64,000 bases of DNA from Chromatiales bacterium (GTDB lineage Bacteria > Pseudomonadota > Gammaproteobacteria > JAGRGH01): the NCBI GenBank assembly GCA_020445605.1, contig JAGRGH010000051.1, forward strand, positions 62,001-126,000. The letters run 5' to 3'. Below the pieces are notes generated by a model, which was not told where the DNA came from, searched no databases, and saw nothing but the letters and a program-made list of their open reading frames with translations. A program made the position numbers and the translations under genes. Positions 50,685-59,796 of this stretch are shown piece after piece; position 1 is the first letter of the stretch; every line of letters starts with the position of its first letter.

Positions 50685-51623
50685 TCAGCCGATCTTGGGC
50701 GTGTCCGCGCCTTCCTTCTGCACGGGCATCAGATCGCTCTTGCTGATCCCCAGCGCCAGTGCCGCGACGCTGGCGACGTATATCGACGAGTAGGTGCCAA
50801 CGAAGATGCCGACGAGCAACGCCAAGGAGAAGCCGTGAATGATCTCGCCACCGAGAAGAAACAATGCGACGAGCACTAGCATGGTCGTCAAGGACGTCAT
50901 GAGGGTGCGCGACAGGGTTTCGTTGAGCGAGGAGTTCGTGATGGTTTCGGGCGTGCCCTTGCGGTGTCGCCGGAAGTTCTCGCGGATACGGTCGTAGACC
51001 ACGATAGTGTCATTGAGCGAATAGCCGATGACCGCGAGCACCGCCGCAAGCTCGTTCAGATTGAACTCGATCTGGAACAGCGAAAACACGCCCATGGTGA
51101 TCGTCACGTCATGGATGAGCGCGACCACGGCGCCGATGGCGAACCGATACTCGAAACGAACGGCGACGTAGATCAGGATGCCGATGAGCGCATAAAGCAC
51201 GGCGAGCCCACCCTTTTCAGTGAGCTGCTTGCCGACCCGCGGGCCGACGAACTCCACACGCCGGAGGTCCACCCTGCCGTCATGCCGGGCCTTGAGCCCG
51301 CTGAACACCTTGTCGCTGAGCGCTTCGGAGCTTATGTCCTCACGGGGTGCGACGCGAATCAGCACGTCGCTCGACCGGCCGAAATGCTGCACGGTAACGT
51401 CTCTGAAATCCGCGCTGCCGAGCGCCGCGCGAACGTTTTCCAGATCGATCGCGCGGTCATAGCCGACCTCGACGAGCGTGCCGCCCGTGAAGTCGATACC
51501 CAGATTGATGCCGCGTGTGACAAAAGCGAAGACCGAAAGCGCGATCAGGATCAGCGAACCGATTACCGCGATCCGGCGCTTGCCGATGAAATCGATTTCT
51601 TGACCCGGTTTGAGTAGACGCAT
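50685..51623 (-). CDS. secF: Protein translocase subunit SecF
   Basis: 312 residues, six transmembrane helices. KRRIAVIGSLILIALSVFAF, the P1-domain NLGIDFTGGTLVEV, and the C-terminal helices AVIGYSLNDTIVVYDRIREN and RTLMTSLTTMLVLVALFLLGG match SecF. With SecD it uses proton motive force to complete protein export. It follows secD by 6 bases. Confidence 0.97.
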   Translation of the reverse strand: MRLLKPGQEIDFIGKRRIAVIGSLILIALSVFAFVTRGINLGIDFTGGTLVEVGYDRAIDLENVRAALGSADFRDVTVQHFGRSSDVLIRVAPREDISSEALSDKVFSGLKARHDGRVDLRRVEFVGPRVGKQLTEKGGLAVLYALIGILIYVAVRFEYRFAIGAVVALIHDVTITMGVFSLFQIEFNLNELAAVLAVIGYSLNDTIVVYDRIRENFRRHRKGTPETITNSSLNETLSRTLMTSLTTMLVLVALFLLGGEIIHGFSLALLVGIFVGTYSSIYVASVAALALGISKSDLMPVQKEGADTPKIG

Positions 51624-51629
51624 GACTGC

Positions 51630-53498
51630 TCAGATTGCCAGGCGCAGGTCGCGCACGCGCTGACGACGCCCATAGATGAGATTGATGGCCGCTCGCGTGC
51701 CAACGATCGCCGTGAACATCGAACTGAGAATGCCGATGAACAAGGTCACGGCAAAGCCCTTCACGGGCCCGGTTCCGAAGCTGAACAGCACGACCGCCGC
51801 GATCAGCGTGGTGACGTTCGCATCGACAATCGTCGAAAAGGCCTTTTCGTATCCGGCGTAGATGCTCGCTTGTGGTGAGTTGCCGCTGCGCAGTTCCTCG
51901 CGGATGCGCTCGAAGATCAGGACGTTCGCGTCGACCGCCATGCCGACTGTCAGCACGATGCCGGCGATGCCGGGCAGGGTCAAGGTGGCCTGCAGCATGG
52001 ACAGAACCGCGACGATCAGAACCAGGTTCAGACCCAGGGCTACATCCGCGATCAGACCGAACACCTTGTAATACACAACCATAAAGATCAGAACAACCAC
52101 GAATCCGACCACGACCGATCGCAGGCCCTGATCGATATTGTCCTGCCCCAGACTCGGGCCGATGGTGCGCTCCTCGACAATATTGATCGGCGCGGCGAGT
52201 GCCCCGGCACGCAGCAGCAGAGCCAGATCGCGCGCCTCTTCCGACGAATCAAGCCCGGTGGTCTGGAAACGCGCGCCGAACGGTTCGAGGATGTTCGCGA
52301 TCGAGATGACCTCCTCGTGCTTGCGCGTGGTCTTCTGCGCCACGCCGTCGACGAGTTTGGTCTCGGTGCGGTTTTCGATGAATACAACCGCCATCGGCTT
52401 GCCGACGTTTTCCGAGGTCACTCGGCGCATGCGCTGCGCACCCAGGCTGTCGAGGCGAACGAATACCGCCGGGCTGCCGTTCTGGCCGTCAAAGCCGGAG
52501 GACGCATCCACGACCTGGTCGCCCGTCACGATGATGCGCTTGCTGAGGAGAACCGGCCGCCCCTCGCGCGTGCGATAGAGCTTGCTGGTCGGCGGCACAC
52601 GGCCGTCGAGCGCGCTCTGCACGCTGTTTTCGGTGTCCTCCAGACGATACTCCAGCGTGGCCGTTGCACCGAGAACGTCTTTGATGCGCGCCGGATCCTG
52701 CGCACCCGGCAGCTGAACTACGATGTGTCGCTCGCCCTGGCGCTGAATGACGGGTTCGGCGACGCCCAGCGCGTTCACGCGATTGCGCAGAGTGGTGATG
52801 TTCTGTTCGAGTGCGAATTCGCGCAGCCGCTCCAGCTCGGATGCGTTCACGCGTGCCAGCACCTTCTCAGGATTGTCGTCCGGCGCTTCGAGCGTCAGCT
52901 GACGGAACTCCTCTTCCAGTTTGCCCAGCGCTGACGTGCGTTGTTCGGCGTCGTTGAATTCGATATTGATCACGCCATCCGCGACACTGACCGTGCGGTA
53001 GCGCAGCTTGTTTTCGCGCAGACTCTGGCGCAGATCGCTGACGAAGCGTTCGAATGCCTGCTCCGTGGCGGCCTCCATATCCACATCAATCAGGATGTGC
53101 ACGCCACCGCGCAGATCCAGCCCCAGGTACATCGGCTCGGCGCCGAGGCCGCGGAGCCAGCCCGGCACGTTCGCTGAAAGCGTCAGTGCGACCGTGTTCT
53201 CGTCACCCAGCGCGGCCTCGACGAGATCGCGGGCCTTGAGCTGCGTTTCAGGGTCTTCGAAACGGACGAGCAATTGCGAAGGAGCGTTCTGAAGCTCCAG
53301 CGATTTCGCCTGGACGCCGGCCTCGGCCAGCAGCGCACGCACACGGTCCAGCGTGGCCTCGTTGACCTCGCCGCGACGGTTCGCGGAGATCAGCATCGAG
53401 GGATCCTGCGAAACGAGATTCGGCGCTGCATAGACCAGGCCGAGCAGGATCACGGCCACGAGCAGCACGTACTTCCACAACGGATATTCGTTTCGCAT
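51630..53498 (-). CDS. secD: Protein translocase subunit SecD
   Basis: 622 residues. Starts MRNEYPLWKYVLL, with a first helix, a large periplasmic region containing LGLDLRGGVHILIDVD and VIQRQGERHIVVQLPGAQDPARIKDVLG, and five C-terminal helices with TLPGIAGIVLTVGMAVDANVLIFERIREEL. The D in VGMAVDANV is the conserved proton-pathway aspartate. Part of yajC-secD-secF. Confidence 0.97.
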   Translation of the reverse strand: MRNEYPLWKYVLLVAVILLGLVYAAPNLVSQDPSMLISANRRGEVNEATLDRVRALLAEAGVQAKSLELQNAPSQLLVRFEDPETQLKARDLVEAALGDENTVALTLSANVPGWLRGLGAEPMYLGLDLRGGVHILIDVDMEAATEQAFERFVSDLRQSLRENKLRYRTVSVADGVINIEFNDAEQRTSALGKLEEEFRQLTLEAPDDNPEKVLARVNASELERLREFALEQNITTLRNRVNALGVAEPVIQRQGERHIVVQLPGAQDPARIKDVLGATATLEYRLEDTENSVQSALDGRVPPTSKLYRTREGRPVLLSKRIIVTGDQVVDASSGFDGQNGSPAVFVRLDSLGAQRMRRVTSENVGKPMAVVFIENRTETKLVDGVAQKTTRKHEEVISIANILEPFGARFQTTGLDSSEEARDLALLLRAGALAAPINIVEERTIGPSLGQDNIDQGLRSVVVGFVVVLIFMVVYYKVFGLIADVALGLNLVLIVAVLSMLQATLTLPGIAGIVLTVGMAVDANVLIFERIREELRSGNSPQASIYAGYEKAFSTIVDANVTTLIAAVVLFSFGTGPVKGFAVTLFIGILSSMFTAIVGTRAAINLIYGRRQRVRDLRLAI

Positions 53499-53522
53499 GG
53501 GGCTGGGGCGCCGCGCGCCGGA

Positions 53523-53855
53523 CTACTTGCGCAGGTCTTTGAGCGTGTTCTTCGGCAGGACGGCGTTCACGGCACCGCGTCGCGCGATGATCTGCACGCC
53601 GTCGGCGACCTCGAGCGTCACGTACTGGTCGTCGATCGCGGCGATCTTGCCGAGCACGCCGCCGTCGAGCGAAACCTCGTCACCCTTGGACAGGGCGTCG
53701 ACGAGCGCGCGGTGCTCCTTCTGCCGCTTCATCTGCGGACGGATCAGGAGGAAATAGAAAATTACGATCAGAATGATCGGGAACAGCAGGCCGCCGATCC
53801 CCATCTGCGGCTGGGCGCCGTCTTGGGCCAGCGCGTCCGAGATCAGAAAACTCAT
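53523..53855 (-). CDS. yajC: Sec translocon accessory protein YajC
   Basis: 110 residues. One membrane helix (GGLLFPIILIVIFYFLLIRPQMKRQKEH) and a small cytoplasmic domain with GDEVSLDGGVLGKIAAIDDQYVTLEV. Upstream of secD as usual. Confidence 0.96.
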   Translation of the reverse strand: MSFLISDALAQDGAQPQMGIGGLLFPIILIVIFYFLLIRPQMKRQKEHRALVDALSKGDEVSLDGGVLGKIAAIDDQYVTLEVADGVQIIARRGAVNAVLPKNTLKDLRK

Positions 53856-53930
53856 CAGCTTTATGGATTCCGCATTCGGTAGTGGACAAAGTCCGCCCGG
53901 TTGCCGGGCCGGACCGGTAAAGCCGGCGGA

Positions 53931-55107
<1,177 letters not shown>

Positions 55108-55112
55108 ACTCA

Positions 55113-55200
55113 TGGACATCGGGCCTCCCCCGATGTCGCACACTCCTCCATCCTCCTTTGGTGGTTTGGGCGCGGCGCCCCTTCGCCGCGCCCTTTTTTT
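55113..55200 (+). ncRNA. Candidate small RNA with CCTCC loop, between tgt and queA
   Basis: About 88 bases, transcribed opposite to queA and tgt. Three parts: (1) a 5' hairpin, GACATCGGG/CCCGATGTC (55115-55123 and 55129-55137), nine perfect pairs closing a CCTCC loop; (2) an unpaired C/T-rich linker with CTCCTCC (55143-55149) and TCCTCC (55151-55156), then TTTGGTGG; (3) a terminator hairpin with seven T. No start codon opens a meaningful frame inside it. Loop and linker are complementary to GGAGG-type ribosome-binding sites, so a trans-acting translation regulator is the natural hypothesis. Known C-rich-loop RNAs such as Xanthomonas sX13 and the CUCCUCC RNAs of Rhodobacter act this way; homology is not claimed. 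Confidence 0.6.
55168..55200 (+). terminator. Rho-independent terminator of the candidate small RNA
   Basis: GGGCGCGGCG and CGCCGCGCCC pair perfectly over 10 bases around a 6-base loop (CCCCTT), followed by TTTTTTT. It works only on the plus strand, where no protein gene lies upstream, so it must end an RNA starting in this gap. Confidence 0.9.
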
Positions 55201-55371
55201 ATGGTTGGCGCGACGACTGGCGGATGACCGGATTTGGCTGCCCGCATCAGGAGCGCACCAACCCGGCTCAATCGCCATAAAGCCGCGCCACCCTAGCACA
55301 TTTTCCGCCGGATTAACATGGTTTAACGGCTGTCCGCAGACCCGCCCCGTGCCGAAAACCGGCATTCCGGC

Positions 55372-56394
55372 TCACGGTTCAATCAGCATCGCGTCGCCAT
55401 AGCTGAAAAACCGGTAGCCCGTCCTTACGGCGTGACGGTAGGCCTCCAGAATGAACTCGCGACCCGCAAAGGCGCTGACCAGCATCAGCAGGGTCGAGCG
55501 CGGCAGGTGGAAGTTCGTGACCATCGCATCGACCACGCGAAACTCGAATCCCGGCGTGATGAACAGGCGCGTATCGCCATCGTAGGGCCGGAGTTCGCCG
55601 CCACGCGCGGCAGTCTCCAGCGCGCGCACGACCGTGGTACCCACTGCCACGATCCGCCCGCCGTGGGCCCGTACCGAGCCAATGGTCTCAACCAGTTCCC
55701 CGCTCACCACCAGGCGCTCGGCGTGCATCCGGTGCTCGGAAATCGATTCGCTGCGCACCGGCTGAAACGTTCCGGCCCCGACGTGCAGCGTGAGCCGCGC
55801 GGTCGAGATGCCCCGTGACACCAACTCGCTGAACACCGCGTCGTCGAAATGCAGGCCTGCGGTCGGCGCCGCGACGGCACCATCTACCGCCGCGTAGACC
55901 GTCTGGTAGCGGTCCTGATCGATCGCCTCGTCCGCGCGCTCGATATACGGCGGCAATGGGATATGGCCCGCCCGCGCGAGCCAAGCGTGCACCTCGCCTA
56001 CGCCCGTAAAGTCCAGTTCGAAAAGCTCGTCGCGTCGCGCCGTGACCACGGCGGTCACGCCATCGTCGAAGACGAGTTCGGTGCCGACCCGCGGGGTGCG
56101 GTTCGCACGCAGATGGGCCAGCGCCCGGGCACGGCCCGTCGCGCGCTCGAGCAGCATCTCGACACGTGCGCCGGAGCGCTTGTGGCCGAAAACGCGCGCC
56201 GGCACGACGCGGGTTTCATTGAGCACCAGCAGATCGCCGGGACGCAGCAACCCGGGCAGATCGCGAAAGGCACGGTCGCGAATTTCCCGTTTGCTGTGCC
56301 TGAGGTGCAGCAGGCGGCTGGCACTGCGCTCCGCGGCCGGATGTTGAGCGATCAGCGCTTCCGGAAGCTCGAAATCAAAATCACTCAGCTGCAT
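55372..56394 (-). CDS. queA: S-adenosylmethionine:tRNA ribosyltransferase-isomerase
   Basis: 340 residues from ATG 56394 (MQLSDFDFELPEALIAQHP); twelve extra upstream residues are not family-like. Builds epoxyqueuosine on preQ1-tRNA. LLVLNETRVVPARVFGHK, IPLPPYI, YQTVYA, VAAPTAGLHF, LHVGAGTFQPV and NFHLPRSTLLMLVSAFAG are diagnostic. Divergent from tRNA-Leu, with 48 bases between. Confidence 0.97.
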   Translation of the reverse strand: MQLSDFDFELPEALIAQHPAAERSASRLLHLRHSKREIRDRAFRDLPGLLRPGDLLVLNETRVVPARVFGHKRSGARVEMLLERATGRARALAHLRANRTPRVGTELVFDDGVTAVVTARRDELFELDFTGVGEVHAWLARAGHIPLPPYIERADEAIDQDRYQTVYAAVDGAVAAPTAGLHFDDAVFSELVSRGISTARLTLHVGAGTFQPVRSESISEHRMHAERLVVSGELVETIGSVRAHGGRIVAVGTTVVRALETAARGGELRPYDGDTRLFITPGFEFRVVDAMVTNFHLPRSTLLMLVSAFAGREFILEAYRHAVRTGYRFFSYGDAMLIEP

Positions 56395-56442
56395 GAGACA
56401 CCCGTCAGACACCGATTCGTGCTGTGGCACAATACGGCGCGT

Positions 56443-56529
56443 GCCGGGGTGGCGAAACAGGTAGACGCGCCAGACTCAAAATCTGGTGGTGGCAACACCG
56501 TGCCGGTTCGAGTCCGGCCCTCGGTACCA
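56443..56529 (+). tRNA. tRNA-Leu (anticodon CAA)
   Basis: 87 bases including CCA, with the long variable arm of class II tRNAs. Anticodon stem CCAGA/TCTGG with loop CTCAAAA gives CAA (reads TTG). T arm GCCGGTTCGAGTCCGGC. CACAAT at 56429-56434 preceded by TGG may be its -10. Confidence 0.95.
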
Positions 56530-57060
56530 AAGTAAAATGAAAACGGATCGGCCTGCTTTGCGATTTCCCGCAGAACCCACTGCGACCGGGCCGGCCTGGT
56601 TTCCGGCCCCGAATTCCCGCCGCCATCATCGCACGGCCACTTCGAGAGTTCCTTCGCAAAAGTAGACACCCACTGGTTAGTTGCACTGGCGTTCGAACTC
56701 GATCGGTCCGCCGTATCGAGGTGACCGGCGGCCTTCAAGCCCCAGACCATGCCGATGGCACAATATCGACATGATGATCGCACTGGATCCAGCCGTCGGC
56801 CGACCCGGAATCGTCCGCAATGCGCCCCTTCCGGTCGAAACGATTCACGTCGGCCGCGCACGATGTCTATCTTCGGCAACGAAAATCTCCGAAATCGCCA
56901 TCGATCAGGCGTTGGCTTTGGCGCGCGGAGTCTTGAGCACCTGGATGCAAGCCCGAAAGCCGTCCTCGCCAGTGGCGTTTCCGCCTGATCTCGTCGTCGC
57001 GCCATGGGTGCGCACCCCCAGGGTGACACTGCGCGGTGGCTGACGCGGAATCGCGGCACA
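56530..57060. other. 531-base gap, possible IS3-type remnant near its left end
   Basis: No gene is convincing here. On the minus strand, codons ending at 56677 read SPRYGGPIEFERQCN then stop, faintly like the C-terminal SPxxFE end of IS3-family transposases, and GTGTCTACTTTT follows. No other transposase sequence was recognised. The rest shows no hairpin, promoter or frame worth calling. Confidence 0.25.
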
Positions 57061-57702
57061 GTGACGATCGACAGCAAACAACGATTCCAACGCGCTGTTT
57101 TGATTGTTGCGGCGCTGCTGTCGGTCGTGGCTGCGACCGCCGCGGGCGTCTACTGGTGGGATGTAATCGTCGTGGCACTGCTCGGCGCGCTGGCGTTCTC
57201 CAAGAAGATGTTCACGCTGGCAGGTCTGTATCTATTGCTGAAGAAGTTTGCCCTGGTCCTGCTCGGCGGCACCAAGAAGATACTGATCGGCGTGATCGGC
57301 CGCTTCCTGATCCTCGCGGCGCATACCCGCTGGCACGCTCTGCGCAGGCTCATCGTCGGTCTCAGGTGGTGGGCGCGCCGCACCCGTCGCAATCTGCGTT
57401 CACGATGGCAGGGCCTGGGTTGGGTGGACCGCACATTGACCGTAATGGGCGCAATCCCCCTGTTGCTGATCATGGGCCTGGTCGCCGTGGTGTACATGCT
57501 GCCTAAATCGGTGTGGGCATTCCTGATCGGCCGCCTGGAAAACCTCTCCGGCGCCGCGATCCTCGAACGTACGCTGCCGAAATCTGCACGCTACAAAGTT
57601 GCTGAAACGCACAAACAGGCGCGGGATCTGATCAAGCAGAAGCTGACCGGCCGCGTGCGTTACCGTGACAAGACGGGCAATCGGCAAGCCGGGGAAGACT
57701 GA
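57061..57702 (+). CDS. Unrecognised multi-helix membrane protein
   Basis: About 213 residues from GTG 57061; the frame is open from ATG 57004 and the start is unsure. Hydrophobic segments: VLIVAALLSVVAATAAGVYWW with VIVVALLGALAFS close behind, then LYLLLKKFALVLLGG, IGRFLILAA, and VMGAIPLLLIMGLVAVVYML near 145-165. A strongly basic stretch (RWWARRTRRNLRSRWQ) sits between, and the C-terminus is Lys/Arg-rich. I do not recognise the family. It follows the gap after tRNA-Leu and ends before a bidirectional terminator. Confidence 0.65.
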   Translation: MTIDSKQRFQRAVLIVAALLSVVAATAAGVYWWDVIVVALLGALAFSKKMFTLAGLYLLLKKFALVLLGGTKKILIGVIGRFLILAAHTRWHALRRLIVGLRWWARRTRRNLRSRWQGLGWVDRTLTVMGAIPLLLIMGLVAVVYMLPKSVWAFLIGRLENLSGAAILERTLPKSARYKVAETHKQARDLIKQKLTGRVRYRDKTGNRQAGED

Positions 57703-57811
57703 GCCTGGCAGGGCCGCCCGAGGAAATTCACACGGTGCGTCCGGGCAGCTACGCTCGCGGGCCGAAGCTTTCGGTCTCGCGTGTGATCCGTAGCGGACGG
57801 TTCGCGAGACA

Positions 57812-57821
57812 GGGACGTCCC
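57812..57821. repeat. Short perfect palindrome GGGACGTCCC
   Basis: A 10-base perfect palindrome in the gap after the membrane protein gene. It shares the ACGTCC core with the two REP-like palindromes but has a different stem, so relationship is uncertain. Confidence 0.3.
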
Positions 57822-57887
57822 GCCCGAAAATTGAACACACAAGCGTTTGATTTTCGTGAGCCACCGAACCGCGCTTTTCGGTCGCGA

Positions 57888-57921
57888 TGTTGAAAAGGCC
57901 ATGAATGGGCCTTTTTCAACA
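57888..57921. terminator. Bidirectional terminator hairpin
   Basis: TGTTGAAAAGGCC and GGCCTTTTTCAACA pair with one bulged T around ATGAATG. A4 precedes and T5 follows the GGCC core, so it can serve the plus-strand membrane protein gene and the minus-strand hydroxylase gene that converge here. The arm resembles the inverted repeat at 16681-16710. Confidence 0.65.
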
Positions 57922-57934
57922 ACCTGTTAAGGCT

Positions 57935-58852
57935 TCAGTTGGTTGGCGTCACAGAACCGGACAGGCCATCGTTACGCCGGGCTGCCGGTATGGCGTTCTC
58001 GGTTTTGCCCGGATTGTAGGTGAATGGCTGGAGCAGCGTCCGGTGCAGGGATTGTTCCTTCGGCTCCCTGAAGTATTCCAACCCGTAGGTCAGTTTGCGT
58101 TGTTCGTCCCACTCGATAAATTCGTAGGTCCCGAACAAACGATCCCAGAAACTGAATATGTCCCCGTAATTCATGTTGGTGTGTTCGCGCGCGGAGGCAT
58201 GATGCGTGCGATGCAGATCGGAGGTACATACCACCAGGCGCAGAATGCGCTCCAGGCCACGCGGCAGATTGACTTTCGAGTGCGGGTAGAACACGAACAG
58301 ACTGTACGCCAGATCGTAGATGATCAGGACAATCAGCGGCACCCCCATAACGAGCGTAAGCCCCACACGCAGCGCCATCTCGAAAAGCGTCTGGAACGGA
58401 TGGATGCGGAAGGAATCCGAAAAATCGACGTCCAGATCACTGTGGTGGACGATGTGCACGCGCCATAGCGGTCGCCAGGTATGCATGGCGCGGTGCAGCC
58501 AGTAGAACAGGAAGTCGGCAACCAGAATGAAGCTGATTGTCTGCGCCCACAAAGGAACACCATTCAGCCAGTTGAATAACCCGATGCCCACGTTCCCGGC
58601 GGACGCTTCCACCGAGACACCAAAAAAACCGAACAGCACCAGGTAGGCAACGAAACTATTGACGATATGTATGCTGAAGTTGACGAACCAGCGCCGCAGT
58701 ACCGGGCGCGACGGCATCGTCAGCGGCAGAACCGCTTCCAGTATCGCGTAAAAGGAAACGATTCCCAGCAGATACCAGAGGTTGCCCCCCTCGTGCAGGA
58801 ACACGAGCGTCTGTTCGAAGGATTCCATGCGACCGGAATGGTCGAGAGGCAT
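57935..58852 (-). CDS. Sterol desaturase/fatty acid hydroxylase family protein
   Basis: 305 residues (or 297 from ATG 58828). Membrane-bound di-iron oxygenase family: histidine motifs HRAMH, HIVHHSD and HRTHHAS spaced as in the FA_hydroxylase superfamily, with hydrophobic segments LWYLLGIVSFYAILEAVLPL, VNSFVAYLVLFGFFG, FILVADFLFYWL and LTLVMGVPLIVLIIYDLAYSLF. It would oxidise a lipid tail at the membrane; the substrate is not evident. Its only near neighbour on this strand is a 57-residue CTERM-like protein upstream. Confidence 0.88.
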   Translation of the reverse strand: MPLDHSGRMESFEQTLVFLHEGGNLWYLLGIVSFYAILEAVLPLTMPSRPVLRRWFVNFSIHIVNSFVAYLVLFGFFGVSVEASAGNVGIGLFNWLNGVPLWAQTISFILVADFLFYWLHRAMHTWRPLWRVHIVHHSDLDVDFSDSFRIHPFQTLFEMALRVGLTLVMGVPLIVLIIYDLAYSLFVFYPHSKVNLPRGLERILRLVVCTSDLHRTHHASAREHTNMNYGDIFSFWDRLFGTYEFIEWDEQRKLTYGLEYFREPKEQSLHRTLLQPFTYNPGKTENAIPAARRNDGLSGSVTPTN

Positions 58853-58882
58853 CCGCTGAACGCGGATGCCCCGACAATCGCG

Positions 58883-59056
58883 TTACTTTCGAGAACGGAA
58901 GTAACGGGCGCCCAGGGCCGTGACGGCCACGGCCAGCACGACCAGCGCGGGACTGCTCATCGCGGGCACAGCGGCGGTTGGCGGCGAGCCGGTCGCGGCA
59001 AAGACGGAAGAGCAGGCAAGCGACAACGCGCCAAACATAAAGACATAACGCTTCAT
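58883..59056 (-). CDS. Small secreted protein with C-terminal sorting-type anchor
   Basis: 57 residues, preceded by GGGGGGA 6 bases before the ATG. Signal peptide MKRYVFMFGALSLACSSVFA, a six-to-eight-residue linker, then PTAAVPAMSSPALVVLAVAV and a final RYFRSRK. A PxxS-like motif, one hydrophobic helix and a basic end resemble the IPTL/VPxxS C-terminal sorting tripartite signals handled by exosortase-like enzymes. There is almost no mature domain between signal and anchor, so it may be a peptide or a minimal carrier. Only 30 bases separate it from the fatty acid hydroxylase gene. Confidence 0.6.
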   Translation of the reverse strand: MKRYVFMFGALSLACSSVFAATGSPPTAAVPAMSSPALVVLAVAVTALGARYFRSRK

Positions 59057-59248
59057 TATGATCCCCCCAGATCACTAAGTTTGTCGGAAACCCGGTGAAT
59101 CTTTTCAGCAATCGCTCCGACCGTCAACCCGCTCGGCCCATATGCCGCGAGTTCGGCACGAATGCGGACCCCGGGCCCGGCGTGGGCAGCGGGCATCATC
59201 CGCGATGTAGGGTGCGCACCGCGCACCGCCTGACCTCAAAAACCATCA

Positions 59249-59535
59249 AAAACGGGCTCCCCCTTTTACTCTGCGCTGCAAATGCGGCGCCAGGATAGAT
59301 GGCGACAGTGGCTACTACCGATGCCACGAACGAGTTGGCCGCGATGCTGACGGAGGTCAAGCATCGAAGGCCGCTCACTCAGCGCATGGATGCGCTTGAG
59401 GAGGAGCGGGTGGCTCTGGGCGTGCGGCTCTCGGATGCCCAGCAAAACGCGAACCCAAAAATTACTGCAATGGAGCCCGCAGATCTCGAGGAGTTCGCAA
59501 AGCAATGGCGAACCGACTGGAAGGCGGGACGATAA
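59249..59535 (+). pseudogene. Probable relic of a serine-recombinase C-terminal region
   Basis: Two reading frames each carry part of the same type of region. Frame 1 (through about 59393) has TLRCKCGARIDGDSGYYRCH, like the zinc ribbon of large serine recombinases. A second frame, open 59299-59535, has the following helix LTQRMDALEEERVALGVRLSDA and ends EEFAKQWRTDWKAGR, like their coiled C-terminus. A frameshift between them and the absence of a catalytic domain suggest decay. It lies about 110 bases from tRNA-Glu(TTC). The family call is by motif impression only. Confidence 0.4.
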
Positions 59536-59563
59536 AAAAACAAAAAGCCGCCTTTCGGCGGCT
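59534..59563 (-). terminator. Rho-independent terminator downstream of tRNA-Glu(TTC)
   Basis: On the minus strand AGCCGCC/GGCGGCT with a GAAA tetraloop, followed by TTTTTGTTTTTTT. It ends the tRNA transcript 80 bases beyond the tRNA. Confidence 0.88.
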
Positions 59564-59643
59564 GATCAACTCTGTGGTATTCGACGGGGAAGAACTCGAA
59601 ATCGAGCCTAACCTGTCGGCCTTAACCGCATCTGGGGTTAAGG

Positions 59644-59719
59644 TGGCGTCCCCTAGGGGATTCGAACCCCTGTTGCCGCCGTGAAAGGGCAGTGTCCTAG
59701 GCCTCTAGACGAAGGGGAC
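59644..59719 (-). tRNA. tRNA-Glu (anticodon TTC)
   Basis: 76 bases with encoded CCA. Acceptor GTCCCCT/AGGGGAC, anticodon stem CTGCC/GGCGG with loop CTTTCAC giving TTC, T arm with GGTTCGAAT. Shares most of its body with tRNA-Glu(CTC) at 21013. Confidence 0.96.
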
Positions 59720-59741
59720 GTAGCAATCGGCAGAACGCGAC

Positions 59742-59771
59742 ATTTTATGCTGTTGCCCGCCGTGCTGTCCA
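59742..59771 (-). promoter_or_regulatory. Promoter of tRNA-Glu(TTC)
   Basis: Minus-strand TGGACA (-35), 18-base spacer and TAAAAT (-10), five of six matches at each box, ending 23 bases before the tRNA. Confidence 0.7.
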
Positions 59772-59796
59772 CACGCAATTGCCGTCCAACATCGGC

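Noticed and set aside
55168-55200. Terminator hairpin as the end of queA or of the Sec operon
   Set aside because: The T run is on the plus strand; queA and tgt are on the minus strand and would not be terminated by it.
59299-59535. Independent 78-residue gene
   Set aside because: Zinc-ribbon-like sequence continues upstream in another frame and there is no ribosome-binding site; a frameshifted relic is more likely.
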